Shown in pieces: positions 8,927-17,031 of a DNA stretch of 64,000 nucleotides. The number at the start of each line of letters is the position of its first letter. Positions within the stretch are counted from its first letter, which is position 1. The translations under genes and the position numbers were made by a program. Origin of the DNA: Burkholderiaceae bacterium (GTDB lineage: Bacteria; Pseudomonadota; Gammaproteobacteria; Burkholderiales; Burkholderiaceae_C); contig JACKLJ010000002.1 in the NCBI GenBank assembly GCA_024235955.1, positions 806,001 to 870,000 of the forward strand, given 5' to 3'. The notes under the pieces are model-generated. The model saw nothing but the letters and a program-made list of their open reading frames with translations, had not been told where the DNA came from and did not search any database.

Positions 8927-9876
8927 GCGGTGGCGTAGGTCTTCCGGTACATCTCGCGCAAGTGCTCGCCGGCCGTGCAGGCGGCAAAGCGCGGCATCTC
9001 GCCCGGCGCCACGGTGCCCGGCACGGCCTCGATGCGGGCGAAGTAATCCGGCTCGTAGAAGAACGGGATCGAATAGCGCGGAGCGCCGCTGGAGTAATGG
9101 TTGCGCACGCGGTGCGGGTTGGAGTGGTAGAGCCCGTTGGTCCAGCGCGGAATCATGTCGCCGAGGTTGACGACGAAGGTGCCCGGCATGGGTGTGGCTT
9201 CGATCCACTGGCCGCCGGGCGTCTGTACCTCCAGGCCACCATGTTGGTCTTGCGCCAGGATGGTGAGCGCCCCCCAGTCGGTGTGGGCGCCGGCGCCGAA
9301 GGTGCGCTCGTCGGCATCGGCCGGGTGCGGCGGATAGCGGATCATGCGCAGCGTGATCATGGGGCTTTCGCTGGTGGCGTCGAAATAGCTCTCCGGCAGG
9401 TCAAGTGACAAGGCCAGCAGGTTCATCAGCCGGCGTGACAGCGCCAGCATCGCCTGGATGTAGGCCTCGCAGACCGCCGGCGCCTCGGGGATCTCCTCGG
9501 GCCACTGGTTGGGGCCATAGGTCTGGTAACCGGCCTTCACGTAAGGATGGTCCGCCGGGTAGACCATGCCGCAGTAGAAACTCTCCTTGAGGTCGGGGCG
9601 GGCAGCGGCGTCCAGCGTTTGTTCGCCCAGCCCCTCGAAGCCGCGCATGATGGGTGAGTGTCGGATCGACAAGCGCTGGCGCGTGGTGGCGGGCAGATCG
9701 AGCAGCCGCCGCGCCAGCTTGAACTGGCGGCCGATCATCTCGTCCGGCACGCCGTGGTGGCGCACGTAAAAGAAGCCTGAATCCGTCGCAGCGGTTCGCA
9801 GGATGCGGGCCGCCGCAGCACTGCCGGGCGCGCCGGGCTCCCTGGCATCGGCTAGGTCGATCACCGGGATCGGCAT
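8923..9876 (-). CDS. 2-oxoglutarate/Fe(II) oxygenase, isopenicillin-N-synthase family
   Basis: This 317-residue protein has the DIOX_N region (residues 3-110) and a double-stranded beta-helix core. Iron ligands are His198 and Asp200 in GAHTDWG and His255 in NPHRVRN; the 2OG carboxylate is bound by RYS (267-269). All catalytic residues are present, so it should be active. Bacterial members hydroxylate or oxidise small metabolites; the substrate is unknown. It lies 10 bp downstream of the ABC binding-protein gene and overlaps the VOC gene, so the four genes probably form one transcript. Confidence 0.9.
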   Translation of the reverse strand: MPIPVIDLADAREPGAPGSAAAARILRTAATDSGFFYVRHHGVPDEMIGRQFKLARRLLDLPATTRQRLSIRHSPIMRGFEGLGEQTLDAAARPDLKESFYCGMVYPADHPYVKAGYQTYGPNQWPEEIPEAPAVCEAYIQAMLALSRRLMNLLALSLDLPESYFDATSESPMITLRMIRYPPHPADADERTFGAGAHTDWGALTILAQDQHGGLEVQTPGGQWIEATPMPGTFVVNLGDMIPRWTNGLYHSNPHRVRNHYSSGAPRYSIPFFYEPDYFARIEAVPGTVAPGEMPRFAACTAGEHLREMYRKTYATA

Positions 9877-9886
9877 GGCGTGCCCC

Positions 9887-10915
9887 TCAGACCTTCAGCT
9901 TGCGTTCGGCCAGGGGCGGCAGGAAGCGGTCGGTCCAGATCGCGTCGACGGCGGGCTTGCTTTTCAGGGCGAAAGCCAGCGCAGTTTCATCAATGGTGGC
10001 CTGCATGCGCTCCGCCGAGGCCACGCCCCAGCCCTGCTGTCGCACGGCGGCCGTCAGCATGGTGCCGTCGATCATCAGCTTGAGGCGGTCGAGCTCCAGC
10101 GCCTCGCTGGCCAGCGGCTCGCGTGCCTTGATGGCTGCGGCGCCTGCCTTGGGGTCGGCGATGACCTCGACCCAGCCACGGGTGGTGGCACGCACGAAGG
10201 CACGCATCGCGTCCGGCGAGGCATCGAGCACTTTCTGCGTGGTGACGATGCCGTTGCCGTACGACTTGAGGCCGTAGTCGGCGTACTTGAACACCTTGAG
10301 CTGGTCCTCCGGCACGCCGCGGGCGCGCAGGTTGAGCAGGCCGGTGAAGAAGAAATAGGCCGCGCCGTCGAAATCACCCTTGGCGAAGCGCGTGTCGCCG
10401 ATGTCCGGGGCCACGTTCTCCCACTTGACGCCGGAAGGATCGAAGCCCTGCGCCTTGGCAAAGGCGGGGAACAGCTTGCGCGAGGCGTTGAAAGGCTGCC
10501 CCAGCAGCGTCTTGCCCGCCAGATCCGCAGGCTTCTGGATCGGGCCGTTCTTGCGGACGATCATCGAATTGGGGTTGAGGTCGTACTGGATGGCTACAGC
10601 CTTGAGATGCGCGTCGGGGTTGTTGACGTCGAACTCGATCATCGAGGCCAGATCGGCCGAGGCTGCGTCGTAGGCTCCGCTAGCCACCAGGCCAATGGCG
10701 GCGGTGGAGCCGTTGCCGGTGTCCACCGTCACATCCAGGCCGGCGTCCTTGTAGTAGCCACGCTGCTGCGCCAGCAGGCAGCCTGCGGCCGAGGCCTCGA
10801 ACTTCCAGCCCAGGTTGAACTTGAATTTCTGCTGGCTACCCTGCGCCCGGACCAAGGGCGTGGCGGCCAGAAAGACGGCGGCGCCGGTGGCGCGCAGCAG
10901 CGAACGACGTTGCAT
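9887..10915 (-). CDS. ABC transporter substrate-binding protein (NMT1/SsuA-like)
   Basis: This is a periplasmic binding protein of the NMT1/nitrate-sulfonate-taurine type, 342 residues from the ATG at 10915, which has GGAGAG 7 bases upstream. The N-terminus MQRRSLLRATGAAVFLAATP has a twin-arginine-like start and a hydrophobic stretch ending at VRAQG, so export by Tat or Sec is likely. The mature part shows the usual GYYKDAGLDV and LAGKTLLGQP elements. No permease or ATPase gene is adjacent, so the partner components must be encoded elsewhere. First gene of the purine-like cluster. Confidence 0.9.
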   Translation of the reverse strand: MQRRSLLRATGAAVFLAATPLVRAQGSQQKFKFNLGWKFEASAAGCLLAQQRGYYKDAGLDVTVDTGNGSTAAIGLVASGAYDAASADLASMIEFDVNNPDAHLKAVAIQYDLNPNSMIVRKNGPIQKPADLAGKTLLGQPFNASRKLFPAFAKAQGFDPSGVKWENVAPDIGDTRFAKGDFDGAAYFFFTGLLNLRARGVPEDQLKVFKYADYGLKSYGNGIVTTQKVLDASPDAMRAFVRATTRGWVEVIADPKAGAAAIKAREPLASEALELDRLKLMIDGTMLTAAVRQQGWGVASAERMQATIDETALAFALKSKPAVDAIWTDRFLPPLAERKLKV

Positions 10916-11092
10916 GGCAAAGCTCTCCATCTCAGGTAATGACAAGACGGTCAGAGCAATTTCCGGGCGGCAGCAAGCCGCTGAACGCTTCTACTCTCGA
11001 CGAGCCACCTGAGAAGCAGGATTCATGCCGCCAACCGGAGGCAACCCTGCACAAGCGTGGTGCATGGGCGCCGTGGCAACATCGCCGCTGCC

Positions 11093-11995
11093 ATGCCGAG
11101 CCACCGTCTCACGCCTTCCACCGCCATCCTCCTCACCCTGCCGCCGCTGCTCTGGTCCGGCAACGCCGTGGTCGGCCGCGTGGTGGCGCCGCTGGTGCCG
11201 CCGATCACGCTCAATTTCCTGCGCTGGGTGCTGGCGCTGCTCATCCTGCTGCCGCTGGCCGGCTGGGTGCTGCGCCCGGCCAGCGGCCTGTGGCGGCACT
11301 GGCGCCGCTTCGCCCTGCTGGGGCTGCTGGGCGTGGGCTTCTACAACGCGCTGCAGTACCTGGCACTGCAGACCTCCACGCCGCTCAACGTGACGCTGGT
11401 GGGCTCCAGCATGCCGCTGTGGATGCTGGCGCTTGGCCGCCTGTTCTTCAACGCGCCGGTGCGGCGGGCACAGCTGGCGGGTGCGCTGCTGTCCATGCTG
11501 GGTGTGGCCACGGTGCTGGCGCGCGGAGAACCTGCCCAGCTGCTGCGCCTGCATCTGGTGCCGGGCGACCTGTACATGCTGGCGGCCACGCTGAGCTGGG
11601 CCTGGTATTCCTGGTTGCTGACGCGTCATGCGGAGCCTGAGCCCATCCGCCAGGACTGGGCGGCCTTCCTGCTGGCCCAGGTGGTGTTCGGCCTGGGCTG
11701 GTCGGGTCTGATGACGGGCGCCGAGTGGGCGCTGACGCCGGCTCACATCCAGTGGGGTTGGCCGCTGGCCCTGGCGCTGGTGTTCATCGCCGTCGGGCCG
11801 GCGGTGGTGGCCTACCGCTGCTGGGGCCTGGGGGTGCAGCGCGCGGGCCCGGCCTTGGCGGGCTTCTTTTCCAACCTCACGCCGCTGTTCGCGGCCGTGC
11901 TGTCGGCGGCGTTTCTGGGCGAGCCGCCGCGGCTCTTCCATGCCGTGGCCTTCGCGCTGATCGTGGCAGGCATCGTGGTGTCTTCGCGCCGCTGA
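11093..11995 (+). CDS. EamA/DMT family transporter
   Basis: This inner-membrane protein of 300 residues has about ten hydrophobic segments arranged as two EamA repeats. LLWSGNAVVGRVV marks the first helix, and the second repeat begins with a segment near LYMLAATLSWAWYSWLL. The family exports amino acids, nucleobases or metabolites; the substrate cannot be read. The ATG at 11093 is preferred to an in-frame ATG at 11057 because the longer form adds a charged non-conserved stretch. Neither has a strong ribosome binding site. It is a single gene, divergent from the binding-protein cluster. Confidence 0.88.
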   Translation: MPSHRLTPSTAILLTLPPLLWSGNAVVGRVVAPLVPPITLNFLRWVLALLILLPLAGWVLRPASGLWRHWRRFALLGLLGVGFYNALQYLALQTSTPLNVTLVGSSMPLWMLALGRLFFNAPVRRAQLAGALLSMLGVATVLARGEPAQLLRLHLVPGDLYMLAATLSWAWYSWLLTRHAEPEPIRQDWAAFLLAQVVFGLGWSGLMTGAEWALTPAHIQWGWPLALALVFIAVGPAVVAYRCWGLGVQRAGPALAGFFSNLTPLFAAVLSAAFLGEPPRLFHAVAFALIVAGIVVSSRR

Positions 11996-12022
11996 AGGCG
12001 GGGTTGCCAGCCGCTGCGCGGA

Positions 12023-12559
12023 TCAGCCCTCGACCCGGTCGGCCGCCTCCTCGAGCAGCAGGCGGGGCACGGTTGCGCCCGGCCTGCTCACCTTCCTGGT
12101 GGGCGCCAGCACCAGCGCCACCCCGAAGACCACGGTGTCGCCGTGCTGGTTGGACACGGCGCAGTCGAGCTCCACTCGCTTCTTCTCCGGCTCCTTGGAC
12201 AGCACCGTCACAATCACGGTGAGCGCGTCGCCCACATGCACGGGGCGCACGAAGCGCAGGTTCTGCTCCAGGTAGATCGTGCCCGGCCCCGGCAGTTGGG
12301 TGCCGAGCACGGCAGAGATCAGCGCTCCGGCCCACATGCCGTGAGCGATGACGCCGTGGAACGGCGTGCCATCGGCATAGGCCGGGTCCAGGTGGGCGGG
12401 GTTGGTGTCGCCCGAAACCGCGGCAAAGGCCTCGATGTCGTCCTGCGTGAGCGCGCGGCGGCGCTGCGCGGATTGACCGATGCGCAGCTCGTCAAAGGTG
12501 ATGTTTTCGATCACGGCCGGTGCTTCCGGCGTCTGATCGGGGGTGTAGGCGTGGGTCAT
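12023..12559 (-). CDS. MaoC-like (R)-specific enoyl-CoA hydratase
   Basis: This 178-residue hot-dog-fold hydratase has the catalytic pair in SGDTNPAHLD (Asp51, His56), followed by FHGVIAHGMW. Proteins of this type add water to trans-2-enoyl-CoA to give (R)-3-hydroxyacyl-CoA for beta-oxidation or polyhydroxyalkanoate supply. It resembles the N-terminal half of the enoyl-CoA hydratase/phosphate acetyltransferase fusion, but here no transferase part follows. The ATG at 12559 has GGAG 8 bases upstream; the frame extends 19 codons further upstream without family sequence. It stands alone. Confidence 0.9.
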   Translation of the reverse strand: MTHAYTPDQTPEAPAVIENITFDELRIGQSAQRRRALTQDDIEAFAAVSGDTNPAHLDPAYADGTPFHGVIAHGMWAGALISAVLGTQLPGPGTIYLEQNLRFVRPVHVGDALTVIVTVLSKEPEKKRVELDCAVSNQHGDTVVFGVALVLAPTRKVSRPGATVPRLLLEEAADRVEG

Positions 12560-12703
12560 GGCCAACTGCTCCAGGAACGGCACGGGCCGGCAGGAAGGCG
12601 CCGGCAAACTCACCACACAGCCTAGCGGTCCTGTATGGCGGCTGGATGAAGCTGATGCAAACTATGTGCCACGATCCCCCGTTTTCTTGCTGAAAGCTGC
12701 ATC

Positions 12704-13150
12704 GTGACAACACCCCTGTTCCGCCTGGTCCGCTGGCTGGTTCTGCCACTGACGGTGCTGCTGTTCCTGCAATGGCCACTGCGCGACGCGGTGCAGGCCG
12801 GCTCGCGCGAGGCCAACGATCTGGCTCAGATCCTGTTCGCGCTGTACGCGGCCTGCGCCATCACCGCCGCCTCGCGCGCGCACCAGCATCTGGCCGCACA
12901 TGGCAGCCGGCGCTTCCACCCTGGCAGCCCTGCGGCGGCCTGGGCGCTGGCGGTATGTCTTGTGCCCTGGGCGGGCTGGCTGTTGTGGTCGGCCAGCCCG
13001 GCGGTCTGGCAATCGGCGCTGGCGCTGGAGCGCTTTCCTGATTCCAACAACCCCGGTTACTTCCTGATCAAGATCGCCGCGTGGCTGATGGCGGCGCTGG
13101 TGCTGATCGACGCGCTCGCCGCGCTGGCCACCACGCGCCGCGCTTCATGA
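12704..13150 (+). CDS. TRAP transporter small permease subunit (DctQ-like)
   Basis: This 148-residue inner-membrane protein has four hydrophobic segments (about 10-25, 40-55, 78-98 and 120-140), the DctQ pattern. The start is a GTG at 12704 with a weak ribosome binding site. Its stop overlaps the next start (ATGA), coupling it to the large permease. TRAP systems import organic acids with a periplasmic DctP protein using an ion gradient. Confidence 0.8.
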   Translation: MTTPLFRLVRWLVLPLTVLLFLQWPLRDAVQAGSREANDLAQILFALYAACAITAASRAHQHLAAHGSRRFHPGSPAAAWALAVCLVPWAGWLLWSASPAVWQSALALERFPDSNNPGYFLIKIAAWLMAALVLIDALAALATTRRAS

Positions 13151-14598
13151 GCAGCGCCGGCCTCTGGATGCTGGCGACGCTGGCCGTGCTGGTGATCGCC
13201 ACCGGCCTGCCCGCCTGGGCACTGCTGATCGGCACCTCGTCCCTCTTTGGCCTGGCGGGTGTGCTGACTGGTCAGGTGGATCCCGCTCTGCTTGGCGCCC
13301 TGCCCGGCCGGCTGGTCGGCCTGCTCGAGAACGACCTGCTGCAGGCGCTGCCGCTGTACGCCTTCATCGGGTTGCTGCTGCAGCGCCTCACGATGGCGCG
13401 CAACCTGCACGCGCTGCTCACGCGCGCCGCCCGGCGCACCGGCGCCGCGCCGGCGCTGGCCACGCTGGGCGTCGCCGCGCTGGTGGCGCCGATGAACGGC
13501 TCGGTGGCGGCCAGCGCCAGCATGCTCACGCGGCTGGTGGGACCGAGGCTGGGTGGCGTGGCCCCTGCGCGCGCGCTGGCGCTGATGAGCGCTTCGGCCG
13601 CCCTCGGCGTCGTGGTTCCGCCTTCTCTGGTATTGCTGCTGCTAGGCGACGCCATGCTCAACGCCCACACCGAAGCCGTGCGCCTGCCCTGGTTCGCCGG
13701 CACTGATACGGCGCGCATCGTCAACACGCAGGACATCCTGCGCGCGGCGCTGGTGCCGGCCCTGCTAGTGCTGGCCGGCTGGGCGCTGGTGGCCTGGCGC
13801 CAGGCCCGCACCGGCGCCGACGACGCCCCGACTTTGAGTCGCGGCGCGCGCCTGGAGGCGCTGGCCGTGATCGCCGCCGTGGCCCTGCTCGTCACCGCCG
13901 TCTTCACCGGCGTGGTGCGTGCGGTGGAAGCTGCTGCCACCGCCGGGTGTCTGGCCGTGGCATGGGCGCTGGTGAGCCGCGAACTCAAGGGCCACGACTG
14001 GCGCGAACTGCTCAGTGACAGCCTGTCTCTCAGCGGTGCGCTGTTCGCCCTGCTGGTGGGCGCCACCACCTTCAGCCTGGTGTTCCGGGCCTGGGGCACC
14101 GACCAGTGGCTGGGCCAGCTGGCGGCCGATTCACCGCTGGGACACCATGCCACGGCGGCGCTGCTGCTCGGCTTCGTAGGGCTGTGCGCACCTGTGCTGG
14201 ACGCCTTCGAGATGATCTTCGTGGTGGTGCCCATCCTGGCGCCGCCGCTCATCGCGCACCTGGGCGACGCGCGGCAGGCCGCAGTGCTGCTGCTGCTGGT
14301 GCTGCAACTGGGCTTCCTGCTGCCGCCGCTGGGCTACGCCGTGCTGATGACGCGCGCGCTGAGCGGTCTGGCGCCGATGAGCCTGGGCAGTCTTGTGCGA
14401 GGGCTGGCACCCTACCTGGCGGTGCCGCTGCTGGTGCTGGTGGCCGCGTTCGGATGGCCTGCGCTGGTGCACCTGCTCGATGGTCCGGGAGCCAATGCCG
14501 CCGCTGCCGCACCGGCCCTCCCGGAAGACGAAGTCGAGCGGCTGATGCGTGAGATGGCGCCGGCTCCGGACCCGGTGGCGCCGCAGCAGCCTCAGTAG
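13147..14598 (+). CDS. TRAP transporter large permease subunit (DctM-like)
   Basis: This 483-residue integral membrane protein has about 12 hydrophobic segments and the DctM signatures SASMLTRLVGP, ALGVVVPPSLVLLLLGD and a LLPPLGYAVL segment near the end. It forms the ion-coupled channel with the small subunit encoded immediately upstream (ATGA overlap). No DctP binding-protein gene is found within several kilobases on either side. A short Ala/Pro-rich C-terminal tail follows the last helix. The last 7 bp overlap the end of the convergent SDR gene. Confidence 0.9.
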   Translation: MSSAGLWMLATLAVLVIATGLPAWALLIGTSSLFGLAGVLTGQVDPALLGALPGRLVGLLENDLLQALPLYAFIGLLLQRLTMARNLHALLTRAARRTGAAPALATLGVAALVAPMNGSVAASASMLTRLVGPRLGGVAPARALALMSASAALGVVVPPSLVLLLLGDAMLNAHTEAVRLPWFAGTDTARIVNTQDILRAALVPALLVLAGWALVAWRQARTGADDAPTLSRGARLEALAVIAAVALLVTAVFTGVVRAVEAAATAGCLAVAWALVSRELKGHDWRELLSDSLSLSGALFALLVGATTFSLVFRAWGTDQWLGQLAADSPLGHHATAALLLGFVGLCAPVLDAFEMIFVVVPILAPPLIAHLGDARQAAVLLLLVLQLGFLLPPLGYAVLMTRALSGLAPMSLGSLVRGLAPYLAVPLLVLVAAFGWPALVHLLDGPGANAAAAAPALPEDEVERLMREMAPAPDPVAPQQPQ

Positions 14599-15389
14599 GT
14601 GCCCGGGTAAGCGCCGCCGTCCGGCAGGATGTTCTGGCCGGTGATGTAGCCAGCCTGCTGGCTGCACAGGAAGGCGCAGATGGCGCCAAACTCCGCCGGC
14701 GTGCCAAAGCGCCTGGCCGGGATCTGCGCTTGCTGCGCAGCGCGAATTTCCTCGAGGCTCTTGCCCGTCTTCTGTGCCGCGCCCTGCATGGTGCCGACGA
14801 GGCGGTCGGTGTCGAACTTGCCGGGCAGCAGGTTGTTGAGGGTCACCCCGCGCGCGGCCAGCTGCGGATTGCGCGCCACGCCCGCCACGAAGCCCGTCAG
14901 GCCCGAGCGAGCGCCATTGGAGAGGCCCAGGATGTCGATGGGCGCCTTCACCGCGCTGGAGGTGATGTTGACGATGCGCCCGAACCCGCGCGCGGCCATG
15001 CCATCCACCGTGGCCTTGATCAGCTCGATGGGTGTCAGCATGTTGGCATCCACCGCCTTGATCCATGCCTCGCGGTCCCAGTCGCGGAAGTCGCCAGGCG
15101 GCGGGCCGCCGGCGTTGGTGACCACGATGTCGAAATCCGCGCGCCGCGCGAACACCGCTGCACGGCCTTCCGGCGTGGTGATGTCCTGGGCAAGAAAATC
15201 GACACTGGCCCCCGCCCTGTCGCCGTAGTCAGCTCTTGTTTTTGCAGCAGCTGCGGCCAGCACCTCGGCCCCGCGCGCCACCATCAGCACGTTCACGCCC
15301 TCGGCCGCCAGCGCCTGCGCGCAACCCAGGCCCAGGCCCTTGCTCGACCCGCACACCAGTGCCCATTTGCCTGCGATACCCAGATCCAT
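14592..15389 (-). CDS. SDR-family oxidoreductase lacking the YxxxK motif
   Basis: This 265-residue Rossmann protein has a cofactor loop CGSSKGLGLG (residues 14-23) and NAGGPP. Where classical SDRs have YxxxK, it reads SNGARSG after ITSSAVKAPIDILGL, so the catalytic Tyr and Lys are absent. This matches a known BKR-like SDR subgroup with an atypical active site. It may use a different chemistry or only bind nucleotide. AAGGAG precedes the ATG at good spacing. Its stop lies inside the end of the convergent TRAP gene. Confidence 0.9.
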   Translation of the reverse strand: MDLGIAGKWALVCGSSKGLGLGCAQALAAEGVNVLMVARGAEVLAAAAAKTRADYGDRAGASVDFLAQDITTPEGRAAVFARRADFDIVVTNAGGPPPGDFRDWDREAWIKAVDANMLTPIELIKATVDGMAARGFGRIVNITSSAVKAPIDILGLSNGARSGLTGFVAGVARNPQLAARGVTLNNLLPGKFDTDRLVGTMQGAAQKTGKSLEEIRAAQQAQIPARRFGTPAEFGAICAFLCSQQAGYITGQNILPDGGAYPGTY

Positions 15390-15486
15390 TTGCCCTGCTC
15401 CTTGCGTTGGTTAGGCACCGCGTCGTCGCGCGGCGATGGTGCATTTTGACCCAGGGCCTGACCACGCCAGAGGTCAAACCAACGCC

Positions 15487-15879
15487 TCACCTCGGCCGGT
15501 ACAGCGCACAGAGCTTGTTGCCGTCTGGGTCGCGCACATAGGCCAGGTGCAGCGCACCCATCGTGCTTTCGCGCAGGCCGGGCGGATCCTCGATCGAGGT
15601 GCCGCCATGCGCGACGGCCGTATCGTGGAACTGCTTCACCTGTTCGGCTGACACGCACTTGAAGCCGATGGTGCCGCCGTTGGCAAACGTGGCTGCTTCC
15701 CCGTTGAGCGGCTCGCTGATGCCGAACGAGCCACCGTCATGCCGGTAGAACAGCCGTGTCTGCCCCGTGGCGTTCTGGTTGCGCAAGGGCTCGCCCGCTC
15801 CGAGCACGCCGAGCACGGCGTCGTAAAACCGCCTGGAGCGCTCGATGTCGTTGGAACCGATCATGATGTGGCTGAACAT
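15487..15879 (-). CDS. VOC family protein
   Basis: This 130-residue glyoxalase/bleomycin-resistance-type protein starts MFSHIMIGSNDIERSRRFYD and ends YVRDPDGNKLCALY, the typical opening and closing motifs of single-domain VOC proteins. AAAGGAG lies 6 bases before the ATG. It is probably a lyase or binding protein for a small molecule; the substrate is not inferable. It is separate from the upstream EamA transporter by 140 bp that contain a degenerate repeat copy. Confidence 0.88.
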   Translation of the reverse strand: MFSHIMIGSNDIERSRRFYDAVLGVLGAGEPLRNQNATGQTRLFYRHDGGSFGISEPLNGEAATFANGGTIGFKCVSAEQVKQFHDTAVAHGGTSIEDPPGLRESTMGALHLAYVRDPDGNKLCALYRPR

Positions 15880-15908
15880 GTGGTTGTCTCCTTTGTCCTA
15901 TGTTCTTG

Positions 15909-15974
15909 AACTACTTTATTCATAGCTAACAGCGGCTGATACACAAGGCCCAGAAGCCTATTGAATGCCTAAAA
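15909..15974 (+). repeat. dispersed palindromic element, degenerate intergenic copy
   Basis: ACTACTTTATTCATAGCTAAC, then CAAGGCCCAGAAGCC and a TTGAATGCCTAAAA tail follow the element in order with several substitutions. It occupies the 140 bp between a VOC gene and an EamA transporter gene, both on the minus strand. Confidence 0.75.
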
Positions 15975-16019
15975 GCACCGAGCCGAGCATCCTGGTCGCA
16001 ACACCGGGGCCAGACGGCC

Positions 16020-17021
16020 TCACCGCCCTGCCCGGCTGAACATCCAGATGCCCAGCACCACCACCGCCGTGCCCGCGGCCAGCCAGGGGGTGAAGGGTTC
16101 GTCCAGCAGAAGCGCGCTCATGGCGATGGTGGACAGCGGGCCGATCATGCCCACCTGCGCGGCCAGCGGGGCGCCCAGGCGCTCGACGCCCATCATCACC
16201 AGCAGCACCGGCAAGGCCGTGCAGACGGTGGCGTTGAGCACACTGAGCCAGATCACCGGCTCCGCCACCTGCGCGGCCGACAACGGGCGCAGCAGCAGGA
16301 ACTGCACGATGCAACACACGCAGGCCACCGACGATGCCAGCCCCACCAGCCGCAGCGAGCCCAGCCGGCGCACGTATTCGCCGCTGAAGAACAGGTAGAG
16401 GGCGTAGCTGAAGGTGCTGGCGAACACCAGGCCGGCGCCCAAGGCGATGGCGCTGCTGTCTTCCAGCCGCATCTCGCGCCCGAACACCAGCAAGGCGCCG
16501 CCGTAGCTCACCGCCGTGGCCAGCAGGTGCCGGCCGGTGATGCGCTGGCCGCGCAGCAGCCAGGCCAGCAGCATGACCACCGTCGGCGTCAGGTACAGGA
16601 TCAGCCGCTCCAGGCTGGCCGTGATGTACTGCAGGCCCATGAAGTCCAGCATGCTGGCCAGGTAGTAGCCGGAGAAGCCCAGGCCAATGACGCCCGCCCA
16701 TTCCCGCCCCGACAGCGCCGGCCGGCCGCGCCCGGCCCACCACGCCATGCCCACGAAGAACGGCAATGCGAACAGCATGCGGTACATGATCAGCGTGGCC
16801 GGGTCCACGCCGTAACGGTAAGCCAGCTTGACGATGATGGCCTTGCCGCTGAAGGCGATCGATCCGGTGGCTGCCAGCAGCAGGCCGGTTGCTACCTTGT
16901 TGGTAGCTGCCTGCGCCTGCTGTGCCTGGGCTGGAGCCTGATTTGACCTTTGAATTTGCTCAGCGCCCTGCGCCTGCCCCGCCGTGGCGGTGTCCTGCAG
17001 GGAAGGCGCGGCGCCGCTCAT
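16020..17021 (-). CDS. EamA/DMT family transporter with repeat-encoded N-terminus
   Basis: This 333-residue inner-membrane transporter has two EamA repeats, about ten hydrophobic segments beginning at VATGLLLAATGSIAFSGKA (near residue 43). The first 42 residues are Gln/Ala-rich (EQIQRSNQAPAQAQQAQAAT) and largely encoded by a palindromic element on the opposite strand. The family normally starts directly at the first helix, so either this extension is real or translation begins internally. It is 10 bp downstream of the ggt gene and likely co-transcribed with it. The substrate is unknown. Confidence 0.88.
   Translation of the reverse strand: MSGAAPSLQDTATAGQAQGAEQIQRSNQAPAQAQQAQAATNKVATGLLLAATGSIAFSGKAIIVKLAYRYGVDPATLIMYRMLFALPFFVGMAWWAGRGRPALSGREWAGVIGLGFSGYYLASMLDFMGLQYITASLERLILYLTPTVVMLLAWLLRGQRITGRHLLATAVSYGGALLVFGREMRLEDSSAIALGAGLVFASTFSYALYLFFSGEYVRRLGSLRLVGLASSVACVCCIVQFLLLRPLSAAQVAEPVIWLSVLNATVCTALPVLLVMMGVERLGAPLAAQVGMIGPLSTIAMSALLLDEPFTPWLAAGTAVVVLGIWMFSRAGR
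16889..16955 (+). repeat. dispersed palindromic element, in-frame copy at EamA N-terminus
   Basis: GTTGCTACCTTGTTGGTAGC and TGCCTGCGCC, then GGGCTGGAGCCTGATTTGAC match the element. The gene is on the opposite strand and reads it in the frame GCG-CAG-GCA-GCT, producing the Ala/Gln-rich N-terminal extension. Confidence 0.85.
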
Positions 17022-17031
17022 ATGACCCCGA

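Noticed and set aside
15225..15260. AGTCAGCTCTTGTTTTTGCAG in the SDR gene as a repeat fragment
   Set aside because: Too short and lacks the CTGCGCC core.
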